A stretch of DNA of 64,000 nucleotides from UKL13-2 sp038206765. GTDB lineage: Bacteria; Pseudomonadota; Gammaproteobacteria; Burkholderiales; Usitatibacteraceae. This document shows positions 40,615 to 50,617 of the stretch, in pieces. The translations under genes and the position numbers were made by a program. How positions within the stretch are numbered: position 1 is the stretch's first letter; the number at the start of each line of letters is the position of its first letter. The DNA lies in assembly GCA_038206765.1 (NCBI GenBank), contig JBBRAM010000017.1, positions 1-64,000 on the forward strand. Direction: 5' to 3'. The notes under the pieces are model-generated. The model was not told where the DNA came from and did no database searches. It saw only the letters and a program-made list of their open reading frames with translations.

Positions 40615-41726
40615 GCTTTCACACCATAGGCCGTCTAGCCATCAACTTGCATATGCCAATTTTGGCTGTCGCGATAGTTGCAGCACTTGGCGCGCAAAGT
40701 GTCGGCGCTAATGCCCAGGACAATCGACAAGCAAGCGTCGCAGTATCAAAGAACACTTCAGCGAACCACGTGCCGCTAAAAATCGCTGCCATGATCGGTG
40801 TTGGTGACGGCGTTGGTGACAGGATTAGTGAAAGCGAATTAACCGCGCTGGTCAAGAAGCCGCTTTACCAAATGAAGCCCCGTGAAGTGGGGCGTTACCT
40901 TGCCTATTTGCATAACGCCGAACCCGACTTACGCGCACGCGTTGCGCACCTTGCCCGCAAAAATATTGGTCAGCCTTACCAGATTTTTTTACTCGGTGAA
41001 TACCCATACGAGATCCATGACACCAACCCCATGTTCAATCTTGAGCGAAGCGATTGCGTTGTCTTTGCGGAACATACTTATGCGATGGCGTTGAGCAGCT
41101 CATGGGAAGAATTTTTTTGGATGTTGCAACGCATTCGCTATGCAAACGGCGTAATCGGCGTCTCGACAAGAAACCACTACACAGAAGCCGATTGGAATGT
41201 GCAAAACGGATGGCTGGTGGCCGATATCAGTACCGAGGTAGCAGGTGATCGTGTGGCTCGCTACACGGCAGTGATTGACCGTGCGGCATTTTTACAAAAA
41301 ACGCACCGCATCAAAACTAATATTTCCGCGCAAGTCATCAATGAAAGCTATGTTCCAATAATTGCCTTGGCGGATGCGCTCCCTAAGCTAAAGTCGGGTG
41401 ATTTCGTCAATGTCATTTCATTCAAAGGCGCACTAAAAAGTGCGGAACAAGACGGCGAATTTTTAGCATCGCATGTTGGGCTAGTGGTGATTGGCGAGAA
41501 CGGCGAGCGGCGCTTTTTGCATTCGTCCGAGCCTGCAGTGCGCGAGGAAAGCTTCGAGGAATTCATCAAACGGGCTGAAGCTCGCGAAGCGCGAAACCTC
41601 GCAAATGGCAAGGTTGGCCTGGTCCTAAAAGGCTTCAAGTTTTTACGTCTCAACGATTACCCAGTTGTTCCACCGATGGCACCGCAGCCGAGACCGCAAG
41701 CCATACCCCAAGCTACACCGCAATAA
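40611..41726 (+). CDS. DUF1460 (NlpC/P60-like) secreted protein
   Basis: The 371-residue product has a signal peptide (LAVAIVAALGAQSVGANA, about 18-36) and the DUF1460 core with the likely catalytic cysteine in LERSDCVVFAEH (Cys149), the following WMLQRIRYANGVIGVSTRNH block and a histidine in ASHVGLVV. DUF1460 proteins are cysteine amidases related to N-acetylmuramoyl-L-alanine amidase folds. A Pro-rich tail ends the protein. It starts within the stop codon of the upstream 42-codon ORF. Confidence 0.85.
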   Translation: MSFHTIGRLAINLHMPILAVAIVAALGAQSVGANAQDNRQASVAVSKNTSANHVPLKIAAMIGVGDGVGDRISESELTALVKKPLYQMKPREVGRYLAYLHNAEPDLRARVAHLARKNIGQPYQIFLLGEYPYEIHDTNPMFNLERSDCVVFAEHTYAMALSSSWEEFFWMLQRIRYANGVIGVSTRNHYTEADWNVQNGWLVADISTEVAGDRVARYTAVIDRAAFLQKTHRIKTNISAQVINESYVPIIALADALPKLKSGDFVNVISFKGALKSAEQDGEFLASHVGLVVIGENGERRFLHSSEPAVREESFEEFIKRAEAREARNLANGKVGLVLKGFKFLRLNDYPVVPPMAPQPRPQAIPQATPQ

Positions 41727-41858
41727 TAATTTAGCACTGTTATTTGCGGCCTCTCCCAACGGCGCACTATTGATGGCACGTTTAGGGCCTACGACGCTGG
41801 GGAAAGAGGTCGGTGATGGTGCCGCGCAACCTATCGGCGCATTGGCCTGAGGATTTTT

Positions 41859-43496
41859 TTAACTGCTATTCAGGTTCGCACGTCCCGCGCGGTGCGCGAG
41901 TATAACTTCCACCCACTCAAAAATCGCCTCGCTAATGAGCGCCAACAGTGCAGCTGGAATCGCGCCGGCCAGCAACAACGCCCGATCATTAAGCGCCAAG
42001 CCGGTAACGATGCGCTCGCCGTAACCCCCTGCCCCAATAAACGCCGCGATCGTTGCGGTGCCAATCGTAATCGCTGCCGCGGTTCGAATGCCCGCGATAA
42101 TGGTTGGCAATGCCAGCGGTAATTCAATCTGCCAACGGACATCGCGTGGCAACATGCCCAGTGCCTTGCCCGCCTGTTTGAGCCCCTCTGGAACCTCGGC
42201 TAACCCCGCGCAGGTGTTGCGCATGATTGGCAGCAGCGCGTAGAGCGTTAGCGCCAGCAGTGCTGGGACCATGCCGATCACGCCGATCAATGAAATCAGG
42301 ACCGCCAATAGCGCCAGCGACGGCACCGTTTGCAAAAGCCCGGCTGCGCCCAGCACGAAAGCGCGGATACGGCGATGCGGAAAAATAAAAAAAGCCAATG
42401 GAATCGAGATTAATGCAGCGGCTAACAAGGAAACCAAGACGAGCCCGACATGCTGCCGCGTGAGCCGCCAAAAATCATCGCCAAGCAGCTTCTCGCTAAA
42501 CGATGGCGATTGTGAATGCGATGTTGTGGCCTTGGCGGCATCAGCGACCTTACCGACCTTGGCGGCGTTAGTAACGTTAGCGCCATTGCCTTCCATAGCC
42601 CTTGGGGAATCCGCCAAATAATCCTTTGCGATCGCCTCGAAGGCAACGCCCTCCAGCTCGGCACGTGCGTTCATCGCAATCATGTCGGGCTCGGTGATTG
42701 CCCCGATTAATCGTTGCATCGTCTGCCATGCTTCGGGGAACCGCGTTGGCACATCGAGGCGGTAAAGTACAACGGCGTCATAGCGTGGAAAATAATGGCG
42801 GTCATCCGCCAGCACCCGCAAACCTAGATGCACAATCTTTGCATCGGTAGTGTAGATATCCATCACATCAATCTGCTTTTTTTTAATTGCGTCATAGGCA
42901 AGTCCGTGATCGATACTGATCGGCAGTTGTGGCAAGCTATATTGGCTCGCCAAGCCTTTCCAGCCATCCTGCCGGCCGATAAATTCATTAGATAGGCCCA
43001 AGCGCTGCTGAGGATATTTGGCCAAGTCAGCCAGCGTTTTAATGCCCAGCGCATCCGCATCGGCCGCCCGCATCGCCAGCGCATAACCGTTGTTAAAACC
43101 AAACGGAATCGCTACAGCAAAGCCGAGCGGCGCTAGCGCCGCGTTCATTTCATCGATAGTTAGCGGCTTGGTGCTCTTTAAAATTTCCTGCGCGATAGTG
43201 CCTGCGTATTCAGGATAAAGATCTATACCCCGCGATTGGAGTGCGGCGAACACGATCGCTGTATTGCCCAAACCTTGTTTGATTTCCACAGCTTGTGGCG
43301 CGGCGCTTTTGGCGAGCAATTGCGCCAAGATGTAGGACTCCGTAAATCGTTTAGAGCCAATGCGCAGTGGCTCCGCCTCGCTGGCTGCAGCCAACCTCAT
43401 TGGGCCCATGACGAGACAATAAAGTAGCATCGAGAGCAATATCGCAAAAAATAAGCGCCATGGTTTTGGCAATAGTTGATCCATTGTTTTCATCAT
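41859..43496 (-). CDS. Osmoprotectant-type ABC importer, binding protein fused to permease
   Basis: The 545-residue protein has a signal anchor (about 12-38), a periplasmic binding domain of the glycine betaine/choline (OpuAC) type (about 42-300, LRIGSKRFTESYILAQLLAK), a linker, and a C-terminal permease domain (about 345-535) with the EAA-like loop GLKQAGKALGMLPRDV. The binding part is at the N-terminus. It overlaps the upstream gene by 4 bases (ATGA). No ABC ATPase gene lies nearby, so the energy subunit must be encoded elsewhere. Confidence 0.9.
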   Translation of the reverse strand: MMKTMDQLLPKPWRLFFAILLSMLLYCLVMGPMRLAAASEAEPLRIGSKRFTESYILAQLLAKSAAPQAVEIKQGLGNTAIVFAALQSRGIDLYPEYAGTIAQEILKSTKPLTIDEMNAALAPLGFAVAIPFGFNNGYALAMRAADADALGIKTLADLAKYPQQRLGLSNEFIGRQDGWKGLASQYSLPQLPISIDHGLAYDAIKKKQIDVMDIYTTDAKIVHLGLRVLADDRHYFPRYDAVVLYRLDVPTRFPEAWQTMQRLIGAITEPDMIAMNARAELEGVAFEAIAKDYLADSPRAMEGNGANVTNAAKVGKVADAAKATTSHSQSPSFSEKLLGDDFWRLTRQHVGLVLVSLLAAALISIPLAFFIFPHRRIRAFVLGAAGLLQTVPSLALLAVLISLIGVIGMVPALLALTLYALLPIMRNTCAGLAEVPEGLKQAGKALGMLPRDVRWQIELPLALPTIIAGIRTAAAITIGTATIAAFIGAGGYGERIVTGLALNDRALLLAGAIPAALLALISEAIFEWVEVILAHRAGRANLNSS

Positions 43497-44947
43497 CCGC
43501 GCTTTTCTGATTGGCTGCGTTCACCGGAATCACTTGATTTATCAATTCCACTTAAACCCAGCAGCATCCCCACAATCGCCCAAAATAAAATAGCGTTTTG
43601 GCGAATGAAAAAATCATCGACCATGTTCCGGGCGAATACGCCCACCACCAACAATAGGCCACAGAGGCCAAGCGTTTGCATGAAAATATTGCGGCGTAAC
43701 ATGTTGGCAAAAACAAAAAATAAGTTAGCGAACAGGGTGATGAGCAACACTGCACCGATCACGCCAATCTGCAGCATCTGGTTTAAGGCCATGTTGTGGC
43801 CTTGGATGAACAGCGCTTTGTCTAACGGCTGGGTAAAACGAGCGCTCATGATTTCTTCGAGCGTCTCGCGCCCGTAACCATAGCCGGTGAGTGGTTTGGC
43901 GGCAATGAGTTCTAAGGCCTCTTTCCAAATCACGCCGCGGTTGTCATGTGTGACCATTTCAACGGCGCCGCCACCACCGGGCGGTTGACCGTGAAAACGC
44001 ATTTCGGTTGTGGCAAAAAATAAGGTGGTGAAAACAACGCCACCGACGACGACCAGTGCAATCATCCGCAACCAACGTGATGCGGGCATGGAAGTCTTGG
44101 AAGACTTGGACAATTTCGATTTGGCATCTGGATTATGCGACGCATAAATTGACGTCGCGGCAAACGTGACGAGCATGACACCAAAGCAAATCCAGATAGC
44201 GCGATTGGTGGTGAGGAACGCAGAAACGAGGATCATAACCATTGCCATCACCGTCAAACACCTCGCCAGCGCTGGAGTTTTGGGCAGGGTAACCTGTGCA
44301 GATGGTGAGTGAACATCGTCCTGCCATGGCAATGAAGGCCAAGATGGCCACAATAGCCAAGCCAGCGGGAGTAGCGCGCAAAGTGTAACGAGCCAAGCTG
44401 AATAGGCACCGACGCCGCCGAAAGCGGGCATCGTCAACGCATCAACCGGCACGAAGACATTAAAAATTGCCGCGCCAGTCAGCCCGATCAGGCCGAGGAA
44501 TAGTGCCATCAACCAGCGCTTCGCATCATTCATCGACCGGGTCAGCGCAAAAAAAACAAATAGCGCTAGCAGCGGCGTTAATACATCACCTTTCCAGCTT
44601 CCCATTGACCGCATCGGATCATCAGATAGTGCGCTTCCAATCAGCAAAGCCAGCCCCCAAGCCGCTGTGCTGTAAGTAATGCTGCGCGGCATGCTGGCGT
44701 GCCACGAACGCTTGGTTGATTTGTTAGCATTCTCGCTGTCCGTCGATTGCTTGACGGTGCTGTGGTTGGCAATATTGTCGGCAATCGCGACCAAAACGAT
44801 GAGCAAAAATGCTAGCGCGAGTAGCCCCGCACGTAACCCCGTCGCACCGCGAAATGGCGCGACGAATAGACACGCAGTTGCCGCATAGACTGCGACCAGC
44901 ATTGCAGTGTCTGTCCATCGGCGCGGTGTTGCTTGATTTATTTTCAT
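43493..44947 (-). CDS. O-antigen ligase/polymerase-like membrane protein (Wzy_C family)
   Basis: The 484-residue protein has about eleven hydrophobic helices and one long periplasmic loop holding FHGQPPGGGGAVEMVTHDNR and then ITGYGYGRETL-like sequence (PLTGYGYGRETLEEI), the pattern of WaaL/Wzy_C proteins (HxNxx and GxG regions). Such proteins ligate O-antigen to lipid A core, or glycans to proteins. It overlaps the next gene by 4 bases. A 13-bp tandem repeat lies just before its start. WaaL, Wzy and PglL cannot be told apart here. Confidence 0.85.
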   Translation of the reverse strand: MKINQATPRRWTDTAMLVAVYAATACLFVAPFRGATGLRAGLLALAFLLIVLVAIADNIANHSTVKQSTDSENANKSTKRSWHASMPRSITYSTAAWGLALLIGSALSDDPMRSMGSWKGDVLTPLLALFVFFALTRSMNDAKRWLMALFLGLIGLTGAAIFNVFVPVDALTMPAFGGVGAYSAWLVTLCALLPLAWLLWPSWPSLPWQDDVHSPSAQVTLPKTPALARCLTVMAMVMILVSAFLTTNRAIWICFGVMLVTFAATSIYASHNPDAKSKLSKSSKTSMPASRWLRMIALVVVGGVVFTTLFFATTEMRFHGQPPGGGGAVEMVTHDNRGVIWKEALELIAAKPLTGYGYGRETLEEIMSARFTQPLDKALFIQGHNMALNQMLQIGVIGAVLLITLFANLFFVFANMLRRNIFMQTLGLCGLLLVVGVFARNMVDDFFIRQNAILFWAIVGMLLGLSGIDKSSDSGERSQSEKRG

Positions 44948-44965
44948 TGAGCGGCAGTGTTGTGC

Positions 44966-45017
44966 GGCGTTATTAGACGGCGTTGTTCGGCGGCGTTGTT
45001 CGGCGGCGTTGTTAGGC
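44966..45017. repeat. Four 13-bp tandem repeats upstream of the O-antigen-ligase-like gene
   Basis: Units at 44966, 44979, 44992 and 45005 follow the pattern GGCGTTGTTCGGC, the first and last with one to three changes; a degenerate fifth copy (GGCAGTGTTGTGC) precedes them. The array starts 19 bases upstream of the gene start at 44947. The rest of 44948-45332 has no gene that I can support. Confidence 0.85.
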
Positions 45018-45332
45018 GCCTTTATGAGGCGGCGGAGTTTGCGGAGTTTGGGCGGTCAGGTGAAACCAAATGCCAACTAATACGAGCAGAGGAGAATACC
45101 AAAGAATACGGCAAGATGAGCGGAATCAAAGAATGTCGCGCCATTAAGATAAAATTGCAGTTGTTCTTAATGTTTGTGGCTTAGGCGACGAGGTTTTGGA
45201 GGTTGCAACGGCCCATTCAACGGATCATGCGACGGGCACATGCGGAGAGCTCATGCAAATCCTTCCTACCAATCGCCTACCAGTTTATCTGCATTTTTAC
45301 TCATTTATTCACCTCAAAAAGGATACAGAACC

Positions 45333-46118
45333 GTGGGCTTCCTTTCCAACAAAAAATTTCTAATCACCGGCTTGTTGTCGAGTCGCTCGATTGCTTATGG
45401 CGTGGCCAAAGCAATGCATCGCGAAGGAGCCGAGCTGGCGTTTACCTATGCAGGCGACAATATTCGCGAGCGTGTTGAAAAGCTCGCGCCTGATTTTGAC
45501 GGCAAAATTATTTTGCCCTGCGATGTTTCCAAAGATGAAGAAATTAATAATTGTTTTGCCGAACTTGGCAAACACTGGGATGGCTTGGATGGCTTTGTTC
45601 ACGCCATCGCTTTTGCGCCTCGCGAGGCGATTTCCGGAGATTTTTTAGAGGGACTGTCCCGCGAAGGCTTCCGGATGGCGCACGATATCTCGAGCTATAG
45701 CTTCGCCGCGATGGCAAAGGCCGCCTTGCCGATGATGACAGGTCGCAATGCCGCCATCCTCACGCTTTCGTACTTGGGTGCGGAACGCGTGGTGCCGAAT
45801 TACAACACGATGGGTGCCGCAAAAGCCAGTCTGGAAGCGGTGACACGCTATCTGGCTGCAAGCTTAGGGCCAAAAGGTATCCGCGCCAATGCGATTTCGG
45901 CGGGGCCGATTAAAACGCTGGCCGCAGCGGGTATTAGCGGCTTCCGTGAAATGTTGTCATTCTTTGAAGCGCAAGCGCCACTGCGCCGCAATGTGACGCA
46001 AGAGGAAGTCGGTAATGTTGCGGCGTTCATGATGAGCGATCTTGCGAGCGCCGTGACGGGCGAAATTACCTATGTCGATTGCGGTTTTAACGTGATTGCT
46101 TCGGGGATGCCGGGGTAG
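45333..46118 (+). CDS. fabI: Enoyl-[acyl-carrier-protein] reductase (NADH)
   Basis: FabI reduces trans-2-enoyl-ACP in the last step of fatty acid elongation. I chose the GTG at 45333 (VGFLSNKKFLITGLLSSRS), which follows AAGGA and gives 262 residues, the normal length; the frame is open further upstream but shows no conservation there. The active-site pair is Tyr157 and Lys164 (YNTMGAAK, Y-x6-K), with Tyr147 nearby. The cofactor motif GLLSSRSIAYG is standard. It is divergent from the O-antigen-ligase-like gene. Confidence 0.95.
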   Translation: MGFLSNKKFLITGLLSSRSIAYGVAKAMHREGAELAFTYAGDNIRERVEKLAPDFDGKIILPCDVSKDEEINNCFAELGKHWDGLDGFVHAIAFAPREAISGDFLEGLSREGFRMAHDISSYSFAAMAKAALPMMTGRNAAILTLSYLGAERVVPNYNTMGAAKASLEAVTRYLAASLGPKGIRANAISAGPIKTLAAAGISGFREMLSFFEAQAPLRRNVTQEEVGNVAAFMMSDLASAVTGEITYVDCGFNVIASGMPG

Positions 46119-46168
46119 GTGTTGGTTGGTTTAGCCACCATTTTTTCCACCCCTACACGCACAGCAAC

Positions 46169-47122
46169 ATGATCGCTCAGCAAATTGCCGAATTGGCGCA
46201 TGTGCCGGTTCGCGCCGTCATTATTAATTGCAATACGCGCTTGGTCACCACGCTGGCGCTGTTGAGTGCGTTACGTCACGCGAAGGTCCCGATTCTGTTG
46301 ATCGACTGCGAGTCCACCGATGGCAGTTGGGATTGGTTCTGCGAACTCGCAGCCAAACATTCGTTTGCGCATCACACATTTGACATGGTCAAAATGCCAC
46401 TGCGACCGCATGGCAAGACCCTTGATCGGCTGTTACAAGAAATCCGCGCCGACAAAGTGTTACTGATTGATTCTGATCTTGAAATTTTATCGCCGACGAT
46501 CGTTGCTGATTCAATCCGCGCCGCTTCCGAAAGTGGCATTTATGGCGCTGGATTTTTACATGCGGGCGAGTGGATTCGCGGCGGGCATTTGCCGGCCTCC
46601 GCCAACGGCTATTACATGGAACGTATGTGGATTCCATTTACGTGCCTGAATGTCGCGCCGGTACGGGCTGCGCTGAAGGCGGGGAACTCGTTTATGCACT
46701 CCCGAGATTATTTTGAGTTCCCGCGGAGTTTGCTGCTGTCCAAGGCGCTTTATGCGCGGCATCGTTTGCCGTTGCTGAAAAACTTGGAGCTGACATTTTT
46801 GCATCGATTCCGGAAACAGCCAGCGGATGATTCAACGCCCAACTCGACACCGAACTTGACGCCAACCAGCGGCTCAAACTCAAAGCTCAGCCCTGCGTTT
46901 TGCGAATACGACACCGGCGCAAGATTGCATGCCTATGTGCGTCAAACATTGAAATATAAATTTACAGATTTTGGCATGGGGCTTTGCGCTTCGAGCGTAA
47001 AGCATTATCATGGCATTACGCGTGCCACTTTATCGCCAGGGCGCGACAACGCCACGGCACCAAACTCGGTCCTGGGTGAGGTGGCGAGGCGCTTACGCGA
47101 TGAATATGGCGTTCATGTATAG
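46169..47122 (+). CDS. Family 2-like glycosyltransferase
   Basis: The 317-residue protein has a GT-A fold start (AVIINCNTRLVTTLALLSAL; ILLIDCESTDGSWDWF) and a metal-binding DXD-type motif (VLLIDSDLEIL, about 96-106). Such enzymes transfer sugars from nucleotide donors; the acceptor is unknown. A Ser/Thr/Pro-rich insert lies near residues 225-245. It lies 50 bases after fabI on the same strand. Confidence 0.75.
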   Translation: MIAQQIAELAHVPVRAVIINCNTRLVTTLALLSALRHAKVPILLIDCESTDGSWDWFCELAAKHSFAHHTFDMVKMPLRPHGKTLDRLLQEIRADKVLLIDSDLEILSPTIVADSIRAASESGIYGAGFLHAGEWIRGGHLPASANGYYMERMWIPFTCLNVAPVRAALKAGNSFMHSRDYFEFPRSLLLSKALYARHRLPLLKNLELTFLHRFRKQPADDSTPNSTPNLTPTSGSNSKLSPAFCEYDTGARLHAYVRQTLKYKFTDFGMGLCASSVKHYHGITRATLSPGRDNATAPNSVLGEVARRLRDEYGVHV

Positions 47123-47188
47123 CCAATATTATTCGACGTAAAACTCGTCAAAACATGCAATAGCAGCAACCATGGCAAAGGATTTGAT

Positions 47189-48085
47189 ATGAAGAATTTC
47201 AATGGAAAAGTGGCTGTTATCACCGGTGCCGCAAGTGGTTTTGGCCGTGAATTTGCCATTGCTGGTGCAGCACAAGGTATGAAACTGGTTCTGGCCGACA
47301 TACAGCAAGCGCAGCTTGATGCCACGATCGCTGAATTGACAGCAGCCGGCGCCAAGGTGGTAGGAATGCGATGCGATGTCAGTCGCGCCGAAGATGTTCA
47401 GGCGCTGGCTGATTTAGCGATGACGAATTTTGGCGGCGTAAACCTTGTTTTTAATAACGCGGGCGTTGGCTCTGGTGGCCTTGTTTGGGAAAACACGGTT
47501 AAAGACTGGGAATGGGTGTTGGGCGTGAATTTGTGGGGTGTGATTCACGGTGTACGGATTTTTACTCCGTTAATGCTGGCGCAGGCCAAGCGGGAGGCTG
47601 ATTACGAGGGCTATATCGTCAACACAGCCTCAATGGCTGGCCTACTGTCTCCGCAGCTCATGGGCGCCTACAATGTCTCCAAACACGCTGTGGTGACGCT
47701 TTCTGAAACCTTATACCAAGACTTGCGCTCGGTGACATCACAAATTAGCTGCTCAGTACTTTGCCCCGCGTTCGTTCCCACCGGAATCAGCAGTTCGCAC
47801 CGAACCCGGCCTGCCGAATTACAAAACGAATCAGCTCCCACCGAATCAATGATGGTTGCGCAAAAAACAATCCATAAAGCTGTCACTTCCGGCAAATTAA
47901 CGGCAGCTGATGTGATCAAGCTGACTTTCGATGCAGTTCGTGATGAGAAATTTTACATTATCACGCATCCGAAAATTATGGCGACGGTGAAGATGCGTTT
48001 GGAAGACATTGAACACATGCAGAATCCGCGTGACCCTTATGCGTTGAAAGAAGACAGTCGACCAGTGCTCAACAAGCTTGCATAA
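47189..48085 (+). CDS. Short-chain dehydrogenase/reductase
   Basis: The 298-residue protein has the NAD(P) motif TGAASGFGRE (about 12-21), the NNAG motif and the catalytic set Ser148, Tyr161 and Lys165 (YNVSK). Classical SDR length plus a C-terminal extension of about 40 residues. It resembles the SDR group annotated as SDR family oxidoreductase with unknown substrate. It precedes a bidirectional terminator. Confidence 0.9.
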   Translation: MKNFNGKVAVITGAASGFGREFAIAGAAQGMKLVLADIQQAQLDATIAELTAAGAKVVGMRCDVSRAEDVQALADLAMTNFGGVNLVFNNAGVGSGGLVWENTVKDWEWVLGVNLWGVIHGVRIFTPLMLAQAKREADYEGYIVNTASMAGLLSPQLMGAYNVSKHAVVTLSETLYQDLRSVTSQISCSVLCPAFVPTGISSSHRTRPAELQNESAPTESMMVAQKTIHKAVTSGKLTAADVIKLTFDAVRDEKFYIITHPKIMATVKMRLEDIEHMQNPRDPYALKEDSRPVLNKLA

Positions 48086-48180
48086 AATTTGCCGGAGCTT
48101 ATGCGAGCCGTTTATGAATTTTTTCATGTCCCTCTGGATCCCTGTGGGTTTCTCTATGACTCGTAGCATCGAGAACCAAT

Positions 48181-48217
48181 AAAAAACCGCTTACCCATTC
48201 GGAATAAGCAGTTTTTT
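48181..48217. terminator. Bidirectional terminator between the SDR gene and ppiD
   Basis: The arms AAAAAACCGCTTA and TAAGCAGTTTTTT (one mismatch) have A runs on one side and T runs on the other, so the hairpin can end both convergent transcripts. Confidence 0.85.
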
Positions 48218-48321
48218 ATCTTGCAGAATAACTGGTTATTGCGTGTTCACCCTCAAACGCAATCTTGAGGCAGGTTCGGATGCAATTGATCAGTCACCGG
48301 TGGTAATAAAGGGAAAACGAC

Positions 48322-50229
48322 TTACTTCTCCGCCTTCTTATCCAATGCGTCTTTGGTGATCGATACGTCGATCTTCGTGCGCATGCTGGTGACGATTGAT
48401 TGCAATTGCTGCTGGGCTTGCGATTGCGTTAACCGAGTGCTGGTCGCTTTGAGCTTGGCCTCATCGCTGGCTGGTGGCGCAATCACCTTGGCAACCTGCA
48501 CCAAAAAATAACCGCCGTTTGGGTTCTCGACACCCACGTAGGACGGCAGGGCTTTGATATCGGCCCGCAGTGCAGCATCGATCACATTCGGCGGAAGTCC
48601 ACCTTGGGTCGTGCGGCTAACGGCCAACAGTTTCGGGAATTCAACATCAGCTGGCTTGGCTTCGCGCAATAATGCGAGCTTGGCTTCGCCCTCTTTCTTG
48701 GCTAGCTTCCCCGCTTCTTCACGCGTCAAACGTGCCGTAATGGCTGGTTCCACCTCAGCAAAGGGGCGAACGCTGGACGGTTTGGATTCCAACGCGCGCG
48801 CGGCTACGAGCGAGTTGGTGGCAACCTCGACCGCCTCAGTATTCCGCTTATTCTTTATTACCTCATCCGAAAATACCGACGCCACCAGTTTTGCGTTGCT
48901 AAACGGTGCTGGCAACCCTGCGCCTTTAGCCATCCATGGCGATTGCTTAATCGGCAAATTGATAGCATCTGCCGCTGCTTTCAAGCTGGTCGATTGCTCG
49001 TACACAAGGTTCGTAAATTTCTCGGCGAGTTCGGCAAATTTCTTCTGCGCTTTTTGTTTTTTCAATTCACCTTCGATTTCAGGGGTAGCGTCGGCAAGCG
49101 TCTTTGCTTTCTCAGGGCGAATCTCAGTCAACCGAATGATGTGATAACCAAAATCGGATTTTACCGGACCAACGATCTCGTCTTTGCTGGCTTTAAAAAC
49201 GGCTTGCTCAAATGGCGGCACCATGGCACCACGCCCGAAAAATCCCAAATCGCCACCGTTTTGCGCGGAGCCCGGATCCTGCGAGTTTTTCTTGGCTAAA
49301 TCGGCGAAATCTTTGGGCGATTTTTTAACCTGAGCGAACAACGAATTGGCTTTGTCTTGGGCCGCCTTCTTTTCATCGTCTTTGGCAGTTGCCGCCACCG
49401 AGATCAAAATATGGCTAGCTCTGCGTTCTTCTTTTTGCACATAGCGTGCGGCGTTGGCATCGTAATAAGCTTTGGTTTCCTCAGCGCTTACTTGTGTTTG
49501 CGGCACTAAAGCATCAATGGATAACTCGAGATATTCAGCCTTGACCTGCGCTGGGATGGTGAAATCGGCCTGATGTGATTCGTAGTAGTTTTTGGCTTGC
49601 TCAGGCGCTAGTTTCACGCTGGACAAGAACTTTTCAGGGGCGATGGCGCTTACGGCGATCTCGCGCGACTGTTCGGATGCCAGCAAATACTGCTGTGCAC
49701 TCGCGCTGCCTGTAAAAGCGGTGCTAGAAATGCTCTCAACAAATTGCTGGGTTTCCATATCCTTACGGAGCAAGCCCTCAAAACGTGCGGGCGTATAGTT
49801 TTGAGATTTCAGAAAAATATCGTAGCGGGCATTAGAGAATTTGCCATTTTCTTGGAATGATGCCTCATTGCTGATGCGGTCCTTGAGTGCCTCATTGCTA
49901 ACGGTCAATCCGCCCGCTTGAATTGCTGTTGTAAGTAGCCGTTGATCGATCAGCGAATCTAAAATAGATTTCCGCATTTCGGGGGTATCCAACAACGAGG
50001 AATCAATGCTGCTGCCTAGTTGTTGGCGGTATCGCTCAAGCTGATTTTTGACAGCATCGTTGAATTCTTGATTGCTGATTTTTTCGTCACCGACCTTAGC
50101 AATGGCATCCTGCCCCGGTGTGTTACGAACATATGACTCAACCCCCCAAAGCGCAAAGGGAATAGTGATTAGTGCCAAAATCACTTTGGCAATCCAGGTT
50201 TTGGCGGCGGTGCGAATGTATTCAAGCAT
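48322..50229 (-). CDS. ppiD: Membrane-anchored peptidyl-prolyl isomerase/chaperone PpiD
   Basis: PpiD is anchored in the inner membrane and helps fold proteins leaving the Sec translocon. The 635-residue protein has an N-terminal membrane helix (WIAKVILALITIPFALWGV, about 12-30), a SurA-like chaperone region (about 36-200) and a parvulin rotamase domain (about 265-360, FADLAKKNSQDPGSAQNGGD). Length is normal. Its place next to hupB and tRNA genes is typical of proteobacteria. Confidence 0.93.
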   Translation of the reverse strand: MLEYIRTAAKTWIAKVILALITIPFALWGVESYVRNTPGQDAIAKVGDEKISNQEFNDAVKNQLERYRQQLGSSIDSSLLDTPEMRKSILDSLIDQRLLTTAIQAGGLTVSNEALKDRISNEASFQENGKFSNARYDIFLKSQNYTPARFEGLLRKDMETQQFVESISSTAFTGSASAQQYLLASEQSREIAVSAIAPEKFLSSVKLAPEQAKNYYESHQADFTIPAQVKAEYLELSIDALVPQTQVSAEETKAYYDANAARYVQKEERRASHILISVAATAKDDEKKAAQDKANSLFAQVKKSPKDFADLAKKNSQDPGSAQNGGDLGFFGRGAMVPPFEQAVFKASKDEIVGPVKSDFGYHIIRLTEIRPEKAKTLADATPEIEGELKKQKAQKKFAELAEKFTNLVYEQSTSLKAAADAINLPIKQSPWMAKGAGLPAPFSNAKLVASVFSDEVIKNKRNTEAVEVATNSLVAARALESKPSSVRPFAEVEPAITARLTREEAGKLAKKEGEAKLALLREAKPADVEFPKLLAVSRTTQGGLPPNVIDAALRADIKALPSYVGVENPNGGYFLVQVAKVIAPPASDEAKLKATSTRLTQSQAQQQLQSIVTSMRTKIDVSITKDALDKKAEK

Positions 50230-50393
50230 GGGTAATAGGGCTTATGAAATGAATAAAATATTAAAAATAATGCGTGATCATATGCCAAAACTGGCGACGA
50301 TGATGAAAGCAACAAAAAACGAGAATAATTTGCACACTTCACTTACTTTGCTCAGCCTCCTGAGAGGCAAGTACTTAAGTGAACACATATAAA

Positions 50394-50424
50394 AAAGGGC
50401 GAACTTGAGATAAGTTCGCCCTTT
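50394..50424 (-). terminator. Terminator after tRNA-Asp
   Basis: The perfect arms AAAGGGCGAACTT and AAGTTCGCCCTTT flank a 5-base loop, with a T run on the minus strand. It ends the hupB-tRNA-Val-tRNA-Asp transcript. Confidence 0.9.
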
Positions 50425-50431
50425 ATTTAAT

Positions 50432-50508
50432 TGGCGGAGTGGACGGGACTCGAACCCGCGACCCCCGGCGTGACAGGCCGGTATTCTAACCAACTGAACT
50501 ACCACTCC
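50432..50508 (-). tRNA. tRNA-Asp (GTC)
   Basis: On the minus strand the 77 bases fold as a cloverleaf: acceptor GGAGTGG/CCACTCC, anticodon loop CTGTCAC with anticodon GTC, T-arm GGTTCGAGTCC and an encoded CCA end. Confidence 0.96.
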
Positions 50509-50617
50509 AAAACTCTACAACCGCACAACAGGAAAATTAATGGCTAACCGTAAACAGACTCAACGCTTAAATGAACTGTTACCAATCCAGAACATTCGCA
50601 AGTTGCAAAAACTCTTT

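Noticed and set aside
45174..45332. Upstream extension of fabI
   Set aside because: The extension is Arg/His-rich and unlike FabI; GTG 45333 has a good ribosome binding site and the right length.
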